Positions 1-10,420 of a stretch of DNA of 64,000 nt are shown here, one piece after another. This DNA comes from Petasospora fabianii. Lineage: Eukaryota > Ascomycota > Saccharomycetes > Phaffomycetales > Wickerhamomycetaceae. The notes under the pieces were generated by a model, which was not told the DNA's origin, searched no databases, and worked only from the letters and a program-made list of their open reading frames with translations. The stretch lies in NCBI GenBank assembly GCA_022641835.1, contig CP048721.1, forward strand, positions 372,001-436,000. Reading direction: 5' to 3'. The position numbers were made by a program, and so were the translations under genes. The number at the start of each line of letters is the position of its first letter. The stretch's first letter is position 1.

Positions 1-429
1 ACCATCAACGAGTCCGGAAAGACTCTCCAACTCCTCGACCAGTTTGGCCGTTCCAAGACTGTGAGTGGAAGAAAATCCTCTACAGCGGTTGTCTACCTCG
101 TCAAGGGCCAAGGTGAGATTCTCGTCAACAACAAATCTATCAACCAGCACTTCCCAGAGCTCACACACAGACAAGAGATTTTGTACCCACTCCAGGTTGT
201 GGAAGCCGAGGCCGACTACAACATCTTTGCCATTGTTCATGGTGGTGGCCCAACAGGTCAGGCTGGTGCCATTGCTGGTGCCATTGCCAAGGGTCTTGTT
301 GTACACAATCCATTGCTTAAGCCAAGATTATACAAGGCTGGCTGTATGACTAGAGATCACAGAAGAGTTGAGAGAAAGAAGCCAGGTAAGGTCAAATCTA
401 GAAAGTCTCCAACTTGGGTCAAACGTTGA
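1..429 (+). CDS. MRPS9: Mitochondrial ribosomal protein uS9m, 3' part
   Basis: The gene is cut by the left window edge: the frame is open from base 1 and ends at a stop at 427-429, giving the last 142 residues. The sequence has the uS9 pattern: SGRKSSTA near the start of the conserved domain, [19 protein letters not shown] in the middle, and a basic tail ending RKSPTWVKR. The tail with [13 protein letters not shown] is typical of bacterial-type and mitochondrial uS9 rather than cytosolic Rps16, whose tail ends in an F-Q-K-S-Y-R-type sequence. The product belongs to the small subunit of the mitochondrial ribosome, where the uS9 tail reaches the decoding centre. The yeast protein is about 280 residues, so roughly half, including the targeting sequence, lies to the left of the window. 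It is convergent with the glucoamylase gene. Confidence 0.9.
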   Translation, partial: TINESGKTLQLLDQFGRSKTVSGRKSSTAVVYLVKGQGEILVNNKSINQHFPELTHRQEILYPLQVVEAEADYNIFAIVHGGGPTGQAGAIAGAIAKGLVVHNPLLKPRLYKAGCMTRDHRRVERKKPGKVKSRKSPTWVKR

Positions 430-578
430 TGTTGTTGGTGTTTGTATATACTATTTTCCAAAAGAAGAAGCAGGTGAAGGGAGAGCATTACACGATCATG
501 TATTTATGAACAAGGCCAAGTCGTAAGATTAGACTAGACTATGCAGTGTATTTGCCCTAGCTAGCTAAGGAGTGGTAG

Positions 579-2054
579 TTAGAGCGCTTCAGAAAGACCA
601 GAGATGAAGTCAGTGTCACCCAGGGCCCTAGCTCTAGCAAAAGCGGCAGTCAAGATGGAAGCATGGGACCAAGTCAACTGGTGAGCACCCTGTTCTTCAC
701 CAGTGTACTTGTTGAACTGCTCAGAGTATTTGAAACCATCGCCATAGTGCTTGACAGTTCTCAAAAACGCATCACCCCAACCATAAAGTTTCTGAACCGC
801 CTCGTCAAAGTCTTCACCATGGAGAGAGTCCTTGGTTTCATCAACATCAGTAAAGAACTTCCAGAATGGTAAACTGATTGGACTCAACACGATCTCACCA
901 TTATCTTCAAATGCTTTACCAATGGTGTAAAAATACTCAGCAAAGGCAGCACACGACAGGAACCATGGGTTACCTTCAGAAGAGTCATAACCATCATAGA
1001 CATCCTCTGGGTATCTACCAGTTGGTGGAGCAAGTGGGAGACCCTGATCATCAGTGGTGACATTACTGATTGGGAAGACATCAAAGAAACTTGTGACAAC
1101 CTCGTAGGCAGTGGAGAGAACGTAGGCGTCAGTTGGAGCAAAAACGGAGTCTGCGCGGTAGGCATGGTTGATGGCAAGGATAACACTGACATCCTTGTTC
1201 GAAACTTTGCCCTTTCCAACCTCAAGAGAAACTTTGATAAAGTTGTTTGTATTGTCATAAAATTCATTCAATGTCTTTTGAATTTCCCAAGCGATAGAAC
1301 CATATTTCTGAGCTTCCTCTGTGTAATTCTTGGAGCTCATAAAGTCAGCAGCATCAAGGAAGGCCTTTCTTTGCACAAATCTGTTAAAGAAGTGAGTGCC
1401 GTTAACTTCTTCCCAAGGATCAAAGTTATCATTCTGCCATTCCGCTTCAAGATAGTCCAAATCAGTTTTGACAACGTCCCAAAGCCCATAGACGTCACCA
1501 TCATAGAGATCGTTGTACTTGAGAAGCGTGGAAACTCTTAAAGCCGGTCCATCATTCTGTGGACGACCCCAACTTCCTTGATATCCAGAGTTGTTTCCCA
1601 AGTAGTATTTTGGTTCACCAATACCACCGATAGCGGTTGGATCTTCCTGTTCAAACTTGGAGTTCGAAATGTACTCAGTCAAATGTTGGGCAATGAGATC
1701 CTTTTCTGAGTTTCCATCAGGGAAAGCAGCATAAAGATCAATAAGACAGTCATAAACGAGAGCAGCATCACGAGTCCAGTGGTAGGCATAATCTGGATGG
1801 ACCCATGATTGAGCGGCAATGACAAGACCTGGGACTGAGCCATTCACTGATATGTTGTCAAGAATGACAGTTTTGGAGTTTGGTGACTGTGAAGAAGTAT
1901 TTGCCGGGTTAAGCCATTCAGTGATGTCATCATAGAAGCCAGAAGGTGAGATGAGAGCACTGCTAAAAGTAGGAGTACTTGTACTCGAGGAGTCTTGCGA
2001 AAGACCTGGGGAAGCAAGGAGCGGTAAAAGAAGCAGAAGTGACTTCGAGATCAT
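579..2054 (-). CDS. Secreted glucoamylase, GH15
   Basis: A 491-residue glucan 1,4-alpha-glucosidase that releases glucose from starch or glycogen ends. Residues 1-19 are a signal peptide (a leucine run followed by a small-residue cleavage site), and several N-x-S/T sequons are present, so secretion is expected. GH15 landmarks are in order: WTRDAALV near 93, the catalytic acid in WEEVNG (Glu215, followed by Glu216), and the catalytic base in YSEQF (Glu445) followed by TGEEQGAHQLTWSHAS. There is no C-terminal starch-binding domain, as in yeast Sga1 and other short yeast glucoamylases. The ATG at 2054 is followed directly by the signal peptide, which supports the start. A TATA box lies about 75 bp upstream. 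I do not assign SGA1 because that enzyme is sporulation-specific and vacuolar. Confidence 0.95.
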   Translation of the reverse strand: MISKSLLLLLPLLASPGLSQDSSSTSTPTFSSALISPSGFYDDITEWLNPANTSSQSPNSKTVILDNISVNGSVPGLVIAAQSWVHPDYAYHWTRDAALVYDCLIDLYAAFPDGNSEKDLIAQHLTEYISNSKFEQEDPTAIGGIGEPKYYLGNNSGYQGSWGRPQNDGPALRVSTLLKYNDLYDGDVYGLWDVVKTDLDYLEAEWQNDNFDPWEEVNGTHFFNRFVQRKAFLDAADFMSSKNYTEEAQKYGSIAWEIQKTLNEFYDNTNNFIKVSLEVGKGKVSNKDVSVILAINHAYRADSVFAPTDAYVLSTAYEVVTSFFDVFPISNVTTDDQGLPLAPPTGRYPEDVYDGYDSSEGNPWFLSCAAFAEYFYTIGKAFEDNGEIVLSPISLPFWKFFTDVDETKDSLHGEDFDEAVQKLYGWGDAFLRTVKHYGDGFKYSEQFNKYTGEEQGAHQLTWSHASILTAAFARARALGDTDFISGLSEAL

Positions 2055-2125
2055 GATGAAGACCGTTACAGGAATAAATGGCTGTAAATGAAAGAGCTCA
2101 GTGGTTCTAAAGGATGTCTTAAGCT

Positions 2126-2135
2126 CCTTTTATAG
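2126..2135 (-). promoter_or_regulatory. TATA box of the glucoamylase gene
   Basis: Read on the minus strand this is CTATAAAAGG, a consensus TATA element 72-81 bp before the glucoamylase ATG. TATA-driven promoters are typical of regulated genes, which fits a secreted hydrolase. Confidence 0.6.
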
Positions 2136-3347
2136 ACTTGAGAGTGCGGATAGTGCCTCGTCCAGGAGGGGTTCTATGATCGACGATCTCGACGTCACTG
2201 CATGCTATAGGGTAGCAATGGAATAGGGTCTCGAACAGGCTTAGCAAGATCCTCCTAGACATGTCAGAGTTAGCCCCCTCTTTTCAGCCTGCCCTCATCT
2301 CTGTGCGAAGGATGGACCGGACGCAGCTGGAGTTTGATTATTGATGGAGTTGGTCACACTTCTTGACATACAGAGTCCCCCAATGGCCAGTGTTGCCAAG
2401 TTCTGTCAAAGTTTTCTCCGGTCGGATTAACCATCTCCATCAACAAGGTGCCGGTAAGGTAGGTGGTCTAGATGGGATGCCATCTTTAATGGTCGCTACA
2501 ACTGCTGATCTACATCCCCCAGAAATTACGTGCATGATGACTGCTGCAGGTGCTCTTGTGCTGCATTGTCTCCGTCCGAGGGTGGACCTTGGTGCCCCTG
2601 ACTGCTGTTGAAGTCACCAATATTTCAAAGTCTTTAGTATCGTGCTGGCCATGTCATAAAAACCGGTGACTATTGCCAGTGTGTGTTTGATGATGTTATA
2701 TTAGCATCCGTTGCCGAATTCTACCACCCGCTAAAGCAGTTGACCGTCTAGTCTGATCCACCCATTCTCGATGTCACTGATTGACAATGTACGATTTGAA
2801 TCTCGGACTAATTCCAAGAACAGTTTAAATTGTGATCACCCCGCACAGGAGTGGCTCTAATACGGTAGCTTTGGCACTGAGAGTGTCACCAAGGGCCATA
2901 TTGCTGTGCCACTCCGCATATGATCTTTGCAGATGCGTGTACTTTTGGGTGACAACTGCAAGATGGGTGTAGAACGCATATCAAATGAAACAGATCAAGC
3001 CCTAGGGACCGGGTATCTCGCAATTTGTTCTTGTTAGATGACACAGCGGAATCTTTTCTACTCATGGTTCGGCTAGGCCTTACACCTATGACCGGCCAAT
3101 AACCGGATCAGGTGTTCATATGCGATGGCCCGAGAAGCCGGGGAAGAAACCTCGGGGCCACGGATCGTTATGAGAATATTAATGACAAATGGTCGTTATG
3201 GTGGCAACAAATCAGAGCTGAGAATGGACAGAAACTTGAGGTAGGAAACAAGCATAAACCCAGCGCCAGGTCTACGGAACCGTAGACACCAGATAACCCT
3301 GATTTAGTCACTGACTACTAGCTCAACAGTTATAAACTTAGGGAAAC
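2136..3347. other. Intergenic region upstream of the glucoamylase and orphan genes
   Basis: About 1.2 kb between two divergent genes. The only frames are short (for example 83 codons at 2363-2611) and unlike any family I know. The length fits a large regulated promoter for the glucoamylase gene. A TATAAA occurs at 3331, just before the orphan gene at 3348. No RNA gene or repeat was found. Confidence 0.5.
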
Positions 3348-3782
3348 ATGCCCGCCTGCACCATTAGTTTGCAGAAGAGCCCAATGCTCGCAACTACTGA
3401 CTCCGAACAGCAGGAGATTGAACGTAGTGAGATTGACCTGCCTACTTCTAACGGGTTTGAAGCCTTAGTGGATAATGCTGAAGAGACTGAAGCGCCTGTT
3501 CCAAAGCAGCCATTATGCTACGTTAAGCTTAACCCAGCATCCCATGACTCTGAGACTGGTAAGAAGATTGCATCCATTTTCAACTTTGATTACCAGACTG
3601 AAAACAGCCACTGTCCTCGTCTCATTAAGTTCCCTAGCCTTGCTGCCTACACTTCCCATCTCCCAAGCGCTAGAATGCTTGAGAGAGAGTACAAGGACAG
3701 ACTCTGCAACATTGAGAGGATTACAGACATATTGGAGTACACCGAACTCGTCGAGATCACCTTTGATTTGAGAAATTCGTAA
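3348..3782 (+). CDS. Unrecognised 144-residue protein
   Basis: A frame of 144 residues opening at an ATG 17 bp after a TATAAA. I do not recognise the family. The N-terminal 60 residues are acidic and low in order-promoting residues (EQQEIERSEIDLPTS and later EETEAP). The C-terminal half is more structured, with PSARMLEREYKDRLCNIE and a closing ITDILEYTELVEITFDLRNS that looks like a helix followed by a beta strand. There is no signal peptide or membrane segment. It sits between two secreted hydrolases, glucoamylase behind it and a subtilase ahead, but nothing links their functions. The codon use looks like its neighbours, and a random frame of this length with this composition is unlikely, so I treat it as a probable lineage-restricted gene. 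Confidence 0.55.
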   Translation: MPACTISLQKSPMLATTDSEQQEIERSEIDLPTSNGFEALVDNAEETEAPVPKQPLCYVKLNPASHDSETGKKIASIFNFDYQTENSHCPRLIKFPSLAAYTSHLPSARMLEREYKDRLCNIERITDILEYTELVEITFDLRNS

Positions 3783-4049
3783 ATTTGATTAGTTTAAGGA
3801 AAGTTTGCTTTCTGTACTTGGTCACTTGTAACATATCACATGATGACAACCAGAGATTTGCAGTGTCCCCAGACTACTTGATATTAAGGTTGCCCCGGTA
3901 ATGACGTTGCGCGAGCGTTGGGAAGGCGGAAGCCGCTTTTGCAAGTACAATAAAGACTACACAAAATAGTCAAGATCTTGAACCGTAACGCCTTGAGATA
4001 ATACATGCTTCAATAATCTATCTTTACAGATTTGTTGATTGCATAGGTC

Positions 4050-5552
4050 ATGTTGATCAGGTATACATCCGCTGCACTTATCGCTACCCTTTCTGTCTTG
4101 GCATCTGCAGCCGGTAAGACATACGTTGTGGAGCTTGTTGATGGAATTAATGCTGCAAACATCTTCCTGAATCCAACTGACCATCTCACCAAGATTCTCG
4201 GCCCCCATATCAAAAAATCTATCACTATCGGTGCTTTTAACTGTTTGATTGCTGAACTCGAGGACCGTGATGCGCTGGCTTTGAACCTTTTTCCATCTGT
4301 CAAGGCTGTGATGCCAGATGCGTTCGTGAAAATTGTTGATGCTCCATCTAGTCCACTGAATATAGCCCAGAACTTGAGTGTGGAGAGTAATGCTTTGACG
4401 TCTGAGCCCTCGTTCAAGGTTCAGATCGAGGATTTATCCCTTCTTAATCAGAAGATCCCAGAAGACGGTGCTGCAAGCAGCACTACTACAGATGAGATCA
4501 AATCAGTACCAGCTAAGAGTTGGGATAAAGAAAAACCTACTCAAACTCAGGAAGATGCCCCTTTGCACTTGGTAAGAATCAATACGAGAGAGGGTTTCCA
4601 CAACACTAACAGTCCAGATATGTCATACACTTACGAGCACACCGGTGCCGGTGTCCATGTATACGTGATCGACAGTGGTATCCAAATTGAACACCCAGAT
4701 TTTGAGGGGAGGGCTATTAGAGGTGCTAATTTCGTTCCTGATGAAGGTCCAGGCGACATGAACGGCCATGGAACCCACGTTGCTGGTCTCATTGGCTCCA
4801 AGACATACGGTGTTGCTAAGGATCTGACTATAGTTGAGGTTAAGGCTTTAAGTGGAAAGGGCCAAGGAGCAATCTCTGCCATCCTTGAGGCCATGCAGTG
4901 GGCTGCGAATGATAGACAGTCCAAGGGTCACAATGGTGTCTTGAACATGTCGCTTGGTGGGTTTTTCTATTCCATCTTGAATGATGCTGCAGATGCAGTT
5001 AAGAAGTCTGGTATGTCAATCGTTGTTGCTGCTGGTAATGAGAAGACCAGTGCCGCATTGTTCAGTCCAGCTAGTGCACCAGAGGCTATCACGGTCGCTG
5101 CGATGAATGATAAGAAAGATACTATTGCTTGGTTCTCAAACTTTGGTGATCTCGTAGATGTCTTTGCTCCAGGGTTTGAGGTTTTGAGCTTGAACGCAAA
5201 GGATTTTGATACACCAATTCAATTCAGTGGGACTTCGATGGCTTCGCCTATTGTTGCTGGTGTTGTGGCTGTATACATGGAGGAAGGTATCTCTGTTGAT
5301 CAGATGAAATCAGAGCTTGTGGAGAGATCCACTAGGGGAGCGTTGTCGAAGAGTCTCAGGAAATCATGGAGATATTATAGCACCCCTGATCGTCTTGTAT
5401 ATGTTGGTCCTCCTACAGAAACGAACACGGTCTCAGCGCAGTCACCCTTTACCGATGAAGATATCAACTCACAGACAGTAATGCCATCTTTCGGTCAGTT
5501 TACCATGGCTCATGAAACCGTCAAAGAGTTGTCTTATGAGGCTGTTCAATAA
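4050..5552 (+). CDS. Subtilisin-like serine protease, proteinase K/cerevisin type
   Basis: A 500-residue S8 family peptidase. Residues 1-20 form a signal peptide ending in ASAAG. About 23-95 resembles the inhibitor I9 propeptide (KTYVVEL at its start). The catalytic domain follows a Ser/Thr-rich linker and carries Asp208 in YVIDSG, His240 in NGHGTHVAG, oxyanion Asn330 in AAGN and Ser396 in SGTSMASP, so all key residues are present. It resembles yeast Prb1, Ysp3 and Rrt12, but the cerevisin-type long propeptide is shorter here. The C-terminus past 440 is a low-complexity tail. The product is expected in the secretory pathway, vacuole or outside the cell; the exact orthologue cannot be fixed from sequence alone. 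The start is the only ATG ahead of the signal peptide. Confidence 0.92.
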   Translation: MLIRYTSAALIATLSVLASAAGKTYVVELVDGINAANIFLNPTDHLTKILGPHIKKSITIGAFNCLIAELEDRDALALNLFPSVKAVMPDAFVKIVDAPSSPLNIAQNLSVESNALTSEPSFKVQIEDLSLLNQKIPEDGAASSTTTDEIKSVPAKSWDKEKPTQTQEDAPLHLVRINTREGFHNTNSPDMSYTYEHTGAGVHVYVIDSGIQIEHPDFEGRAIRGANFVPDEGPGDMNGHGTHVAGLIGSKTYGVAKDLTIVEVKALSGKGQGAISAILEAMQWAANDRQSKGHNGVLNMSLGGFFYSILNDAADAVKKSGMSIVVAAGNEKTSAALFSPASAPEAITVAAMNDKKDTIAWFSNFGDLVDVFAPGFEVLSLNAKDFDTPIQFSGTSMASPIVAGVVAVYMEEGISVDQMKSELVERSTRGALSKSLRKSWRYYSTPDRLVYVGPPTETNTVSAQSPFTDEDINSQTVMPSFGQFTMAHETVKELSYEAVQ

Positions 5553-5960
5553 ATACTCATAAATCCGAAACAGCATAGGACTATTTGATTCATTGGGTAG
5601 TTGTAAGCTGTGAAACAAGGGAAGATGCAGAGAAGAGCTACTACTACTACCGCTTATGCGGTTGCGCTGACAATTATGACAATTCAAGGCTATGAGCTCT
5701 CGAGCAGATAGGGATACGAACTAAAATAAAAAATTATTATTGGCTGGTCATCATACATCATATAGCTCTCTAATTATAGATAAATAAGAGACATCAATGC
5801 ATGTCTAAAGATGCGCGCAGCGAAATCACCCGGACACCACCAATTACTTGGAAATGAGGAGGCGTTTATCCCCAAGATACTGGGTTATGCTTATCAACAA
5901 CATTCACTCTACAGTCATTGAATCCTCAAACCATCGAAACTCATATTTACAACACACACA
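5553..5960. other. Intergenic region, subtilase to VPS60
   Basis: About 400 bp of A+T-rich sequence serving as terminator of the protease gene and promoter of VPS60. I see no conserved element, RNA gene or repeat in it. Confidence 0.5.
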
Positions 5961-6611
5961 ATGAATAGACTTTTTGGTTCTAAAACCAAGACACCAAAGC
6001 CAACCCTTGATGGTGCTATCAAAAGCACAGAGGACCGTATTTCCTCTCTTGACATAAAGCTTTCAAAGATCAATGCTGAGTTATCAGCGTATCAACAGCG
6101 TCTCTCCAAGATGCGTGAAGGACCAGCTAAGCAGTCACTTAAGCAGCGTGCTATGACATTGCTGAGACAGAGGAAACAGATTGAGGCTCAGAAGGACCAG
6201 TTGGAGCAGCATGCATGGGGTATGACCAATGCACAGATGACGACGGATAATTTGAAGAGTACGCTTGCAACTGTGGATGCTATGAAGGAGGCGAAGAAGG
6301 AGATGCAGAAAGTTTACGGGAAAGTGGATATTGATAAAGTGGAGGATCTCCAGGATGAGATGCTGGATCTGGTGGAGAGAGGGAAGGAGTTACAGGAGGT
6401 GTTGGCTAGTGGGTATGATGTTCCAGATGCCGTTAGCGATAGCGAATTGGATGCTGAGTTAGAGGCATTGGCACTAGACATGGAGGATGAGCAATACAGT
6501 ATGGGTGCTGAAGGAGAGAGTACGCCTGGGTACTTGCTTGGTGAGAGTGGCGTGCCGAAATTCATTGACGAGCCAGTTGAAGGTGAAAAGCAACAAGAGG
6601 CCGCAGTCTAG
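5961..6611 (+). CDS. VPS60: ESCRT-III-associated protein Vps60 (CHMP5)
   Basis: A 216-residue Snf7-family protein. The N-terminus MNRLFGSKTKTPKPTLDGAI is diagnostic for Vps60/CHMP5, as is the basic helical hairpin that follows (KQSLKQRAMTLLRQRKQ near 54-70). The rest is the usual long helical arm and an acidic C-terminal region (residues 140-180) with the MIM-like helix used to bind Vta1. In yeast Vps60 works with Vta1 and the AAA ATPase Vps4 in disassembly of ESCRT-III during multivesicular body sorting. The length matches the family (about 220-230). It is convergent with COQ3, with only 66 bp between the stop codons. Confidence 0.93.
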   Translation: MNRLFGSKTKTPKPTLDGAIKSTEDRISSLDIKLSKINAELSAYQQRLSKMREGPAKQSLKQRAMTLLRQRKQIEAQKDQLEQHAWGMTNAQMTTDNLKSTLATVDAMKEAKKEMQKVYGKVDIDKVEDLQDEMLDLVERGKELQEVLASGYDVPDAVSDSELDAELEALALDMEDEQYSMGAEGESTPGYLLGESGVPKFIDEPVEGEKQQEAAV

Positions 6612-6677
6612 TCTTTATATCAGTTTTCTTTTCTCGCATACCAAGATTCATTTCTTTATTTATCATCATCTTTCGGA

Positions 6678-7604
6678 TTAAGCTGATCTTCTAACAGCGG
6701 CCACGTAATTACCTGTGTTTCCATCACCACAGAACACCCAGCCCTTGAATGGGAGATACATACACCCTTTAACACCCACAACTTCGTAGCCAGGACGCTG
6801 TTTAACCCATTCCACTAGCTCTGAAGCATTGATGTATTTTTCATACGAGTGCGTTCCCACAGGAACAATACGAATCAGATGCTCAGCAACTAAGATCGTA
6901 GTGAAGTAGGAAATGAGGTCTCTGTTGATGGTGGAAAGGAACAACCAACCACCCGGTTTGACACGCTGCAAGGCCGCTGATAACACCTCTGCAGGGTAGT
7001 CTACATGCTCAAGCATTTCCATCATGGTGACGATGTCGTACTGTTCCTGCTCCTGCTCGACCGGTTGGAGCTTGTATGTGATCTTAGAGTCAATCATTGG
7101 GTCGAGGGCCTTGTGAGCATTAGCAGCTTCAAGGACACCTGGGGCTAGATCGATACCTTTAACACTCTCAACGAATGGAAGACGTGCAAGCGACTCTGTT
7201 AGGATTCCTCCACCACAGCCAATATCCATAGCTTTCAACTTCTGAGAGCGAAGATGCGTGTCTCTAAAGACCTCTTGCTCCGTGACTATCTGGCTCGAGA
7301 TCTCTTTTGGGAGCAAGTCGAGCGAGAACCCCGGAACAAACACATCAGACTCTTCAGGAATTGGAACGTGATTGCGAAGTGTTTCCTGGATGAAGTCCAT
7401 ACGAAGCAGGTTCATCTTATGGAGGATACGCTGTGGTCCGGCAACGTCCCACCATGACTTTGCGAGCTCGTTGAAGTGTTGAAGCTCATCGTCTGAGGAG
7501 GATGTGGGTCCCGCTGAGTGGGAGTGGGAGTGGGAGCAGCGCACCAGTCGAGGGACGAAAGCTGGTGAGCCTTTGAGCACCGTAGCGATTGAGCTTCTGA
7601 TCAT
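6678..7604 (-). CDS. COQ3: Coenzyme Q O-methyltransferase
   Basis: A 308-residue SAM-dependent methyltransferase of the UbiG/Coq3 family, which performs both O-methylations in ubiquinone synthesis. The N-terminus (MIRSSIATVLKGSPAFVPRLV, then a His/Ser run) has basic and hydroxylated residues without acids, as in a mitochondrial presequence. The family signature begins at HFNELAKSWWD (43-53), motif I is MDIGCGGG (126-133), and MMEMLEHVDYP follows as the post-motif region. The enzyme acts on the matrix side of the inner membrane in the CoQ synthome. It is divergent from VPS72, sharing a promoter of about 200 bp that includes a CCAAT box at 7774-7778, a possible HAP-complex site. COQ2 of the same pathway lies elsewhere in this window (43.5-44.7 kb). 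Confidence 0.95.
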   Translation of the reverse strand: MIRSSIATVLKGSPAFVPRLVRCSHSHSHSAGPTSSSDDELQHFNELAKSWWDVAGPQRILHKMNLLRMDFIQETLRNHVPIPEESDVFVPGFSLDLLPKEISSQIVTEQEVFRDTHLRSQKLKAMDIGCGGGILTESLARLPFVESVKGIDLAPGVLEAANAHKALDPMIDSKITYKLQPVEQEQEQYDIVTMMEMLEHVDYPAEVLSAALQRVKPGGWLFLSTINRDLISYFTTILVAEHLIRIVPVGTHSYEKYINASELVEWVKQRPGYEVVGVKGCMYLPFKGWVFCGDGNTGNYVAAVRRSA

Positions 7605-7801
7605 ATTTTTGGGCCCTGTGGATACGCAACGTGGAGCTAGAAGAGGTGGTCTTGCCGTTGGAGAAGAAGAAGAAGAACAAATGTGCGCGAATTCATCGAG
7701 GGCGAAGATAGCGCGTCTTTCATCAACAAAGCACTAACACGCTTCTTCAACACGGTTCAACCGCCATCGACAACCAATCACAGGATCACCATTCGGGAGC
7801 T

Positions 7802-10231
7802 ATGGAGGAAGACTTGCTGGTTAACACGAGAAAGCGGAGATCCAATGCGGGATCGCGGCTGAAGCAGCTTCTCAGCGCAGAGGAGCGTCCCGACGAGGAT
7901 GACGACGTTGATCTTCTCTTCGTGGAGGATGACAATGATGGCGAGTACCAATCGGCGAGTGACGAGGAACAAGAAGAAGCTAGTGAGGCAGAACAAGAGT
8001 CACAGAGTGATACGGACGCCCCGTTGAAGAAAAAGAGGAGGTCACGAGAAGCTACCGTCGAAGCCGATGATGAGAACGTGCAAGAGGGCGAAGACGAAGG
8101 CGAAGATGAAGGCGATACCACCACATCCTCTGAAGCTGAGCCTGAGGATAACGACGAGATGTTCAGTGACTCCTCTGAAGAATCCTCAGAAGAAGACTCC
8201 GATGCAGGTGAGAAGGAACTTCAAAAGGCTGAACGTGCCAAAAAGCGTGAGAGGCAGAAGAAGCAGAAGCATCAGATTCCTGCCATCAAAAAGGCCTCCA
8301 CGACACCAAGAAAACCTAAGAGAGTCTATGAAGCACCAAAGGCAGATACACTTCTTTCAGAGTCTCGTCGTCAATCATCTCGTCAGACTGCTGTCCAGAA
8401 CAAGCTGGATCTTGTGGAGAAGTTGAAAGAGGAGGAACAGCGTCGGTCTTCGCTCAAGCCGGTTCAAAAGATTGAATACGTCGAGATGACACAGGAGGAA
8501 CGGCTGGCAGAAGCTATAGAGACTGAGAAGTATAACATCAGTACACTGAACAAGTATCAGGAACAGGAAGTTGATAGAGCCAAGAGAAGACGTGAGATGA
8601 TGATGAATAAGAGAAGGAAGTTGACGGATGTTATGACCATCAAGAGTTGTATCAAGTTTGTTGAGATTGAAGAGGAAAGAGAGTATGAGAAGTTCTTGCT
8701 CACGAGAGATGTAATGAAGAAGAAGGATAGAAGAGGAAGAAAAAGTGAAAAACAGAAACGAGAAGAGGAGGAAGAGAGACTGAAGGCTGCTAAGATGAGG
8801 GAAAGATGGGAAATGTTGAACAACCCCGAGAAATCGTACTTGGTGCAGGATATTACACCTCAGGAGGAGACAGGAACATCTCTCGAAACAACACCGCAGG
8901 TTGAAACTGGTGACCAAACTAATGAAGAAAAGGGCAAGCAGGATAGTGATAATAATGATGCTACACTGACAGGTGTCGAAGTCAAGAAAGAGGCTGTGGA
9001 AGAGATAGATAAGGAAAAAGAGCAGACAACGGAAGAAAAAAAGGACGAAGAGCAGGAAGAAAAGCAGGAAGAAAAGCAGGAAGAGGAAGAGAAGAAAGAG
9101 GAAGAGAAGAAGGAGGGGGAGGAAGATGAGAATGTACACGAGAAGGAGAATGAAGATCAAAAACGTGAGGATACGACTACTCTCACACCTGAAAATGCTA
9201 CTCCTCCAAAATTAGAGGATAAGGTGGAGAGGGCAGCATCAGAAGCAGAGGGCGAAGCGCTCATCGGGCCGTCACCCGGATCTGATGATGATGAAGTGAT
9301 TCTTGCAAAGCCTGATTCTTTTGCTGTGGAAGTGATCAAAACCGAACAGGCTAATGACACCCCAGAGAACTCCGAAGTTGCAATGAAAGAGGCCAGTGCC
9401 GAAAGGTCTTCCACCACAGTTGATGCTAGCGGAGATGTTGCCATGATTGATGCCGATGCCACGCCAGATGCTACACCAGGAGCCACTGCTGAAGTCAACA
9501 AAGATGAGTCGACAGAAGGGACCGATAAGGAGACTGATGTTAAGATGGAGGATGCTACCACCGACATTCCAACACCAGCGACAGATGCGACTCCAGAAGT
9601 TAAGACAGTCAAGTTTGCAGATGAGGAAGAAGCCAGGAAACCCATTGTCACCAAACCAACACCGCCTCCTCCACCACCAAAGATCATCTATGAGGGGCCT
9701 AAGCAGAAAGTTGGAGCCAATTTCATTGCCTTTGAAAACTCCTACAAGATTCCACGACTCCGCGGTATTCTTTTCGGAGAACAATCTCTACTTGGTGCTC
9801 ATCGTCGAACCACTGAAGTCGAACCACTAGTTCGCATCCGTCAGGACCCATCTCTCACCACTACCTCACTCGATCCATCTTCCTCTCTAAAACTTCCGGA
9901 TCTGAGTGTTCTTGACTCATTCCCTGAATTCGGAAACTTTGAAAAGGTGCACCGTGAAGTCCGCACTGTCGAAACTGTCAAAGATACAAAGATTGTTCTC
10001 AAGACAGAGGCGCCAACTGGTATCTACCTCCCATCGGGACAGAAAAAGATGTGTCTCATCACAGGAAAGCCAGCTATGTATTTCGATCCAAAGACCGGTA
10101 TGCCGTATGCTGATGTGGAGAGTTATAAGGTGATAAAGGAGATCCAAGATGGTACATGGATGTGGGGCCAAGGTGGTTATGTTGCTACGTATCATGCAAA
10201 GGGTGTTCCTCCAGGTTTTGCTGATTCGTGA
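7802..10231 (+). CDS. VPS72: SWR1 complex subunit Vps72/Swc2 (YL1)
   Basis: An 809-residue YL1 family protein. Residues 8-20 (NTRKRRSNAGSRL) are the conserved YL1 N-terminal start, followed by a strongly acidic region that in yeast binds the H2A.Z-H2B dimer. A basic coiled region (about 240-345) is followed by long Glu/Lys-rich repeats (400-455, many EEKQEEK units) and Ala/Thr/Asp-rich low-complexity sequence. The C-terminal YL1_C domain (about 748-800) reads CLITGKPAMYFDPKTGMPY and ends near the stop. The protein is the H2A.Z-binding subunit of the SWR1 remodeller, which deposits H2A.Z into nucleosomes. At 809 residues it is about the length of yeast Swc2 (795). Confidence 0.94.
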   Translation: MEEDLLVNTRKRRSNAGSRLKQLLSAEERPDEDDDVDLLFVEDDNDGEYQSASDEEQEEASEAEQESQSDTDAPLKKKRRSREATVEADDENVQEGEDEGEDEGDTTTSSEAEPEDNDEMFSDSSEESSEEDSDAGEKELQKAERAKKRERQKKQKHQIPAIKKASTTPRKPKRVYEAPKADTLLSESRRQSSRQTAVQNKLDLVEKLKEEEQRRSSLKPVQKIEYVEMTQEERLAEAIETEKYNISTLNKYQEQEVDRAKRRREMMMNKRRKLTDVMTIKSCIKFVEIEEEREYEKFLLTRDVMKKKDRRGRKSEKQKREEEEERLKAAKMRERWEMLNNPEKSYLVQDITPQEETGTSLETTPQVETGDQTNEEKGKQDSDNNDATLTGVEVKKEAVEEIDKEKEQTTEEKKDEEQEEKQEEKQEEEEKKEEEKKEGEEDENVHEKENEDQKREDTTTLTPENATPPKLEDKVERAASEAEGEALIGPSPGSDDDEVILAKPDSFAVEVIKTEQANDTPENSEVAMKEASAERSSTTVDASGDVAMIDADATPDATPGATAEVNKDESTEGTDKETDVKMEDATTDIPTPATDATPEVKTVKFADEEEARKPIVTKPTPPPPPPKIIYEGPKQKVGANFIAFENSYKIPRLRGILFGEQSLLGAHRRTTEVEPLVRIRQDPSLTTTSLDPSSSLKLPDLSVLDSFPEFGNFEKVHREVRTVETVKDTKIVLKTEAPTGIYLPSGQKKMCLITGKPAMYFDPKTGMPYADVESYKVIKEIQDGTWMWGQGGYVATYHAKGVPPGFADS

Positions 10232-10420
10232 TGAGGGATGTGCAGCGATCTAATGATATGAACGACTTGCTATAAATAAGATGCATTTTTCCTGTAGAAA
10301 GGCATGACCACCGTCTGTGTAGATTCTATATAACCATCTAACTATGCTGTGGGGACGGTAGATCGTGGTAGTGGTACTGGGTTAGTTGTCTCTCGAGCTG
10401 TGCATGTGCATACCTTAATC

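Noticed and set aside
2220-2245. B-box-like TGTTCGAGACC on the minus strand
   Set aside because: The flanking bases do not form a T-stem, and no A-box lies upstream.
2363-2611. An 82-residue frame upstream of the glucoamylase gene
   Set aside because: It has no family match, TATA or conserved features, and lies in a long promoter.
8375-9160. A long minus-strand frame over VPS72
   Set aside because: It is Leu/Phe-rich because it reverses Lys/Glu codons; this composition is an artefact.
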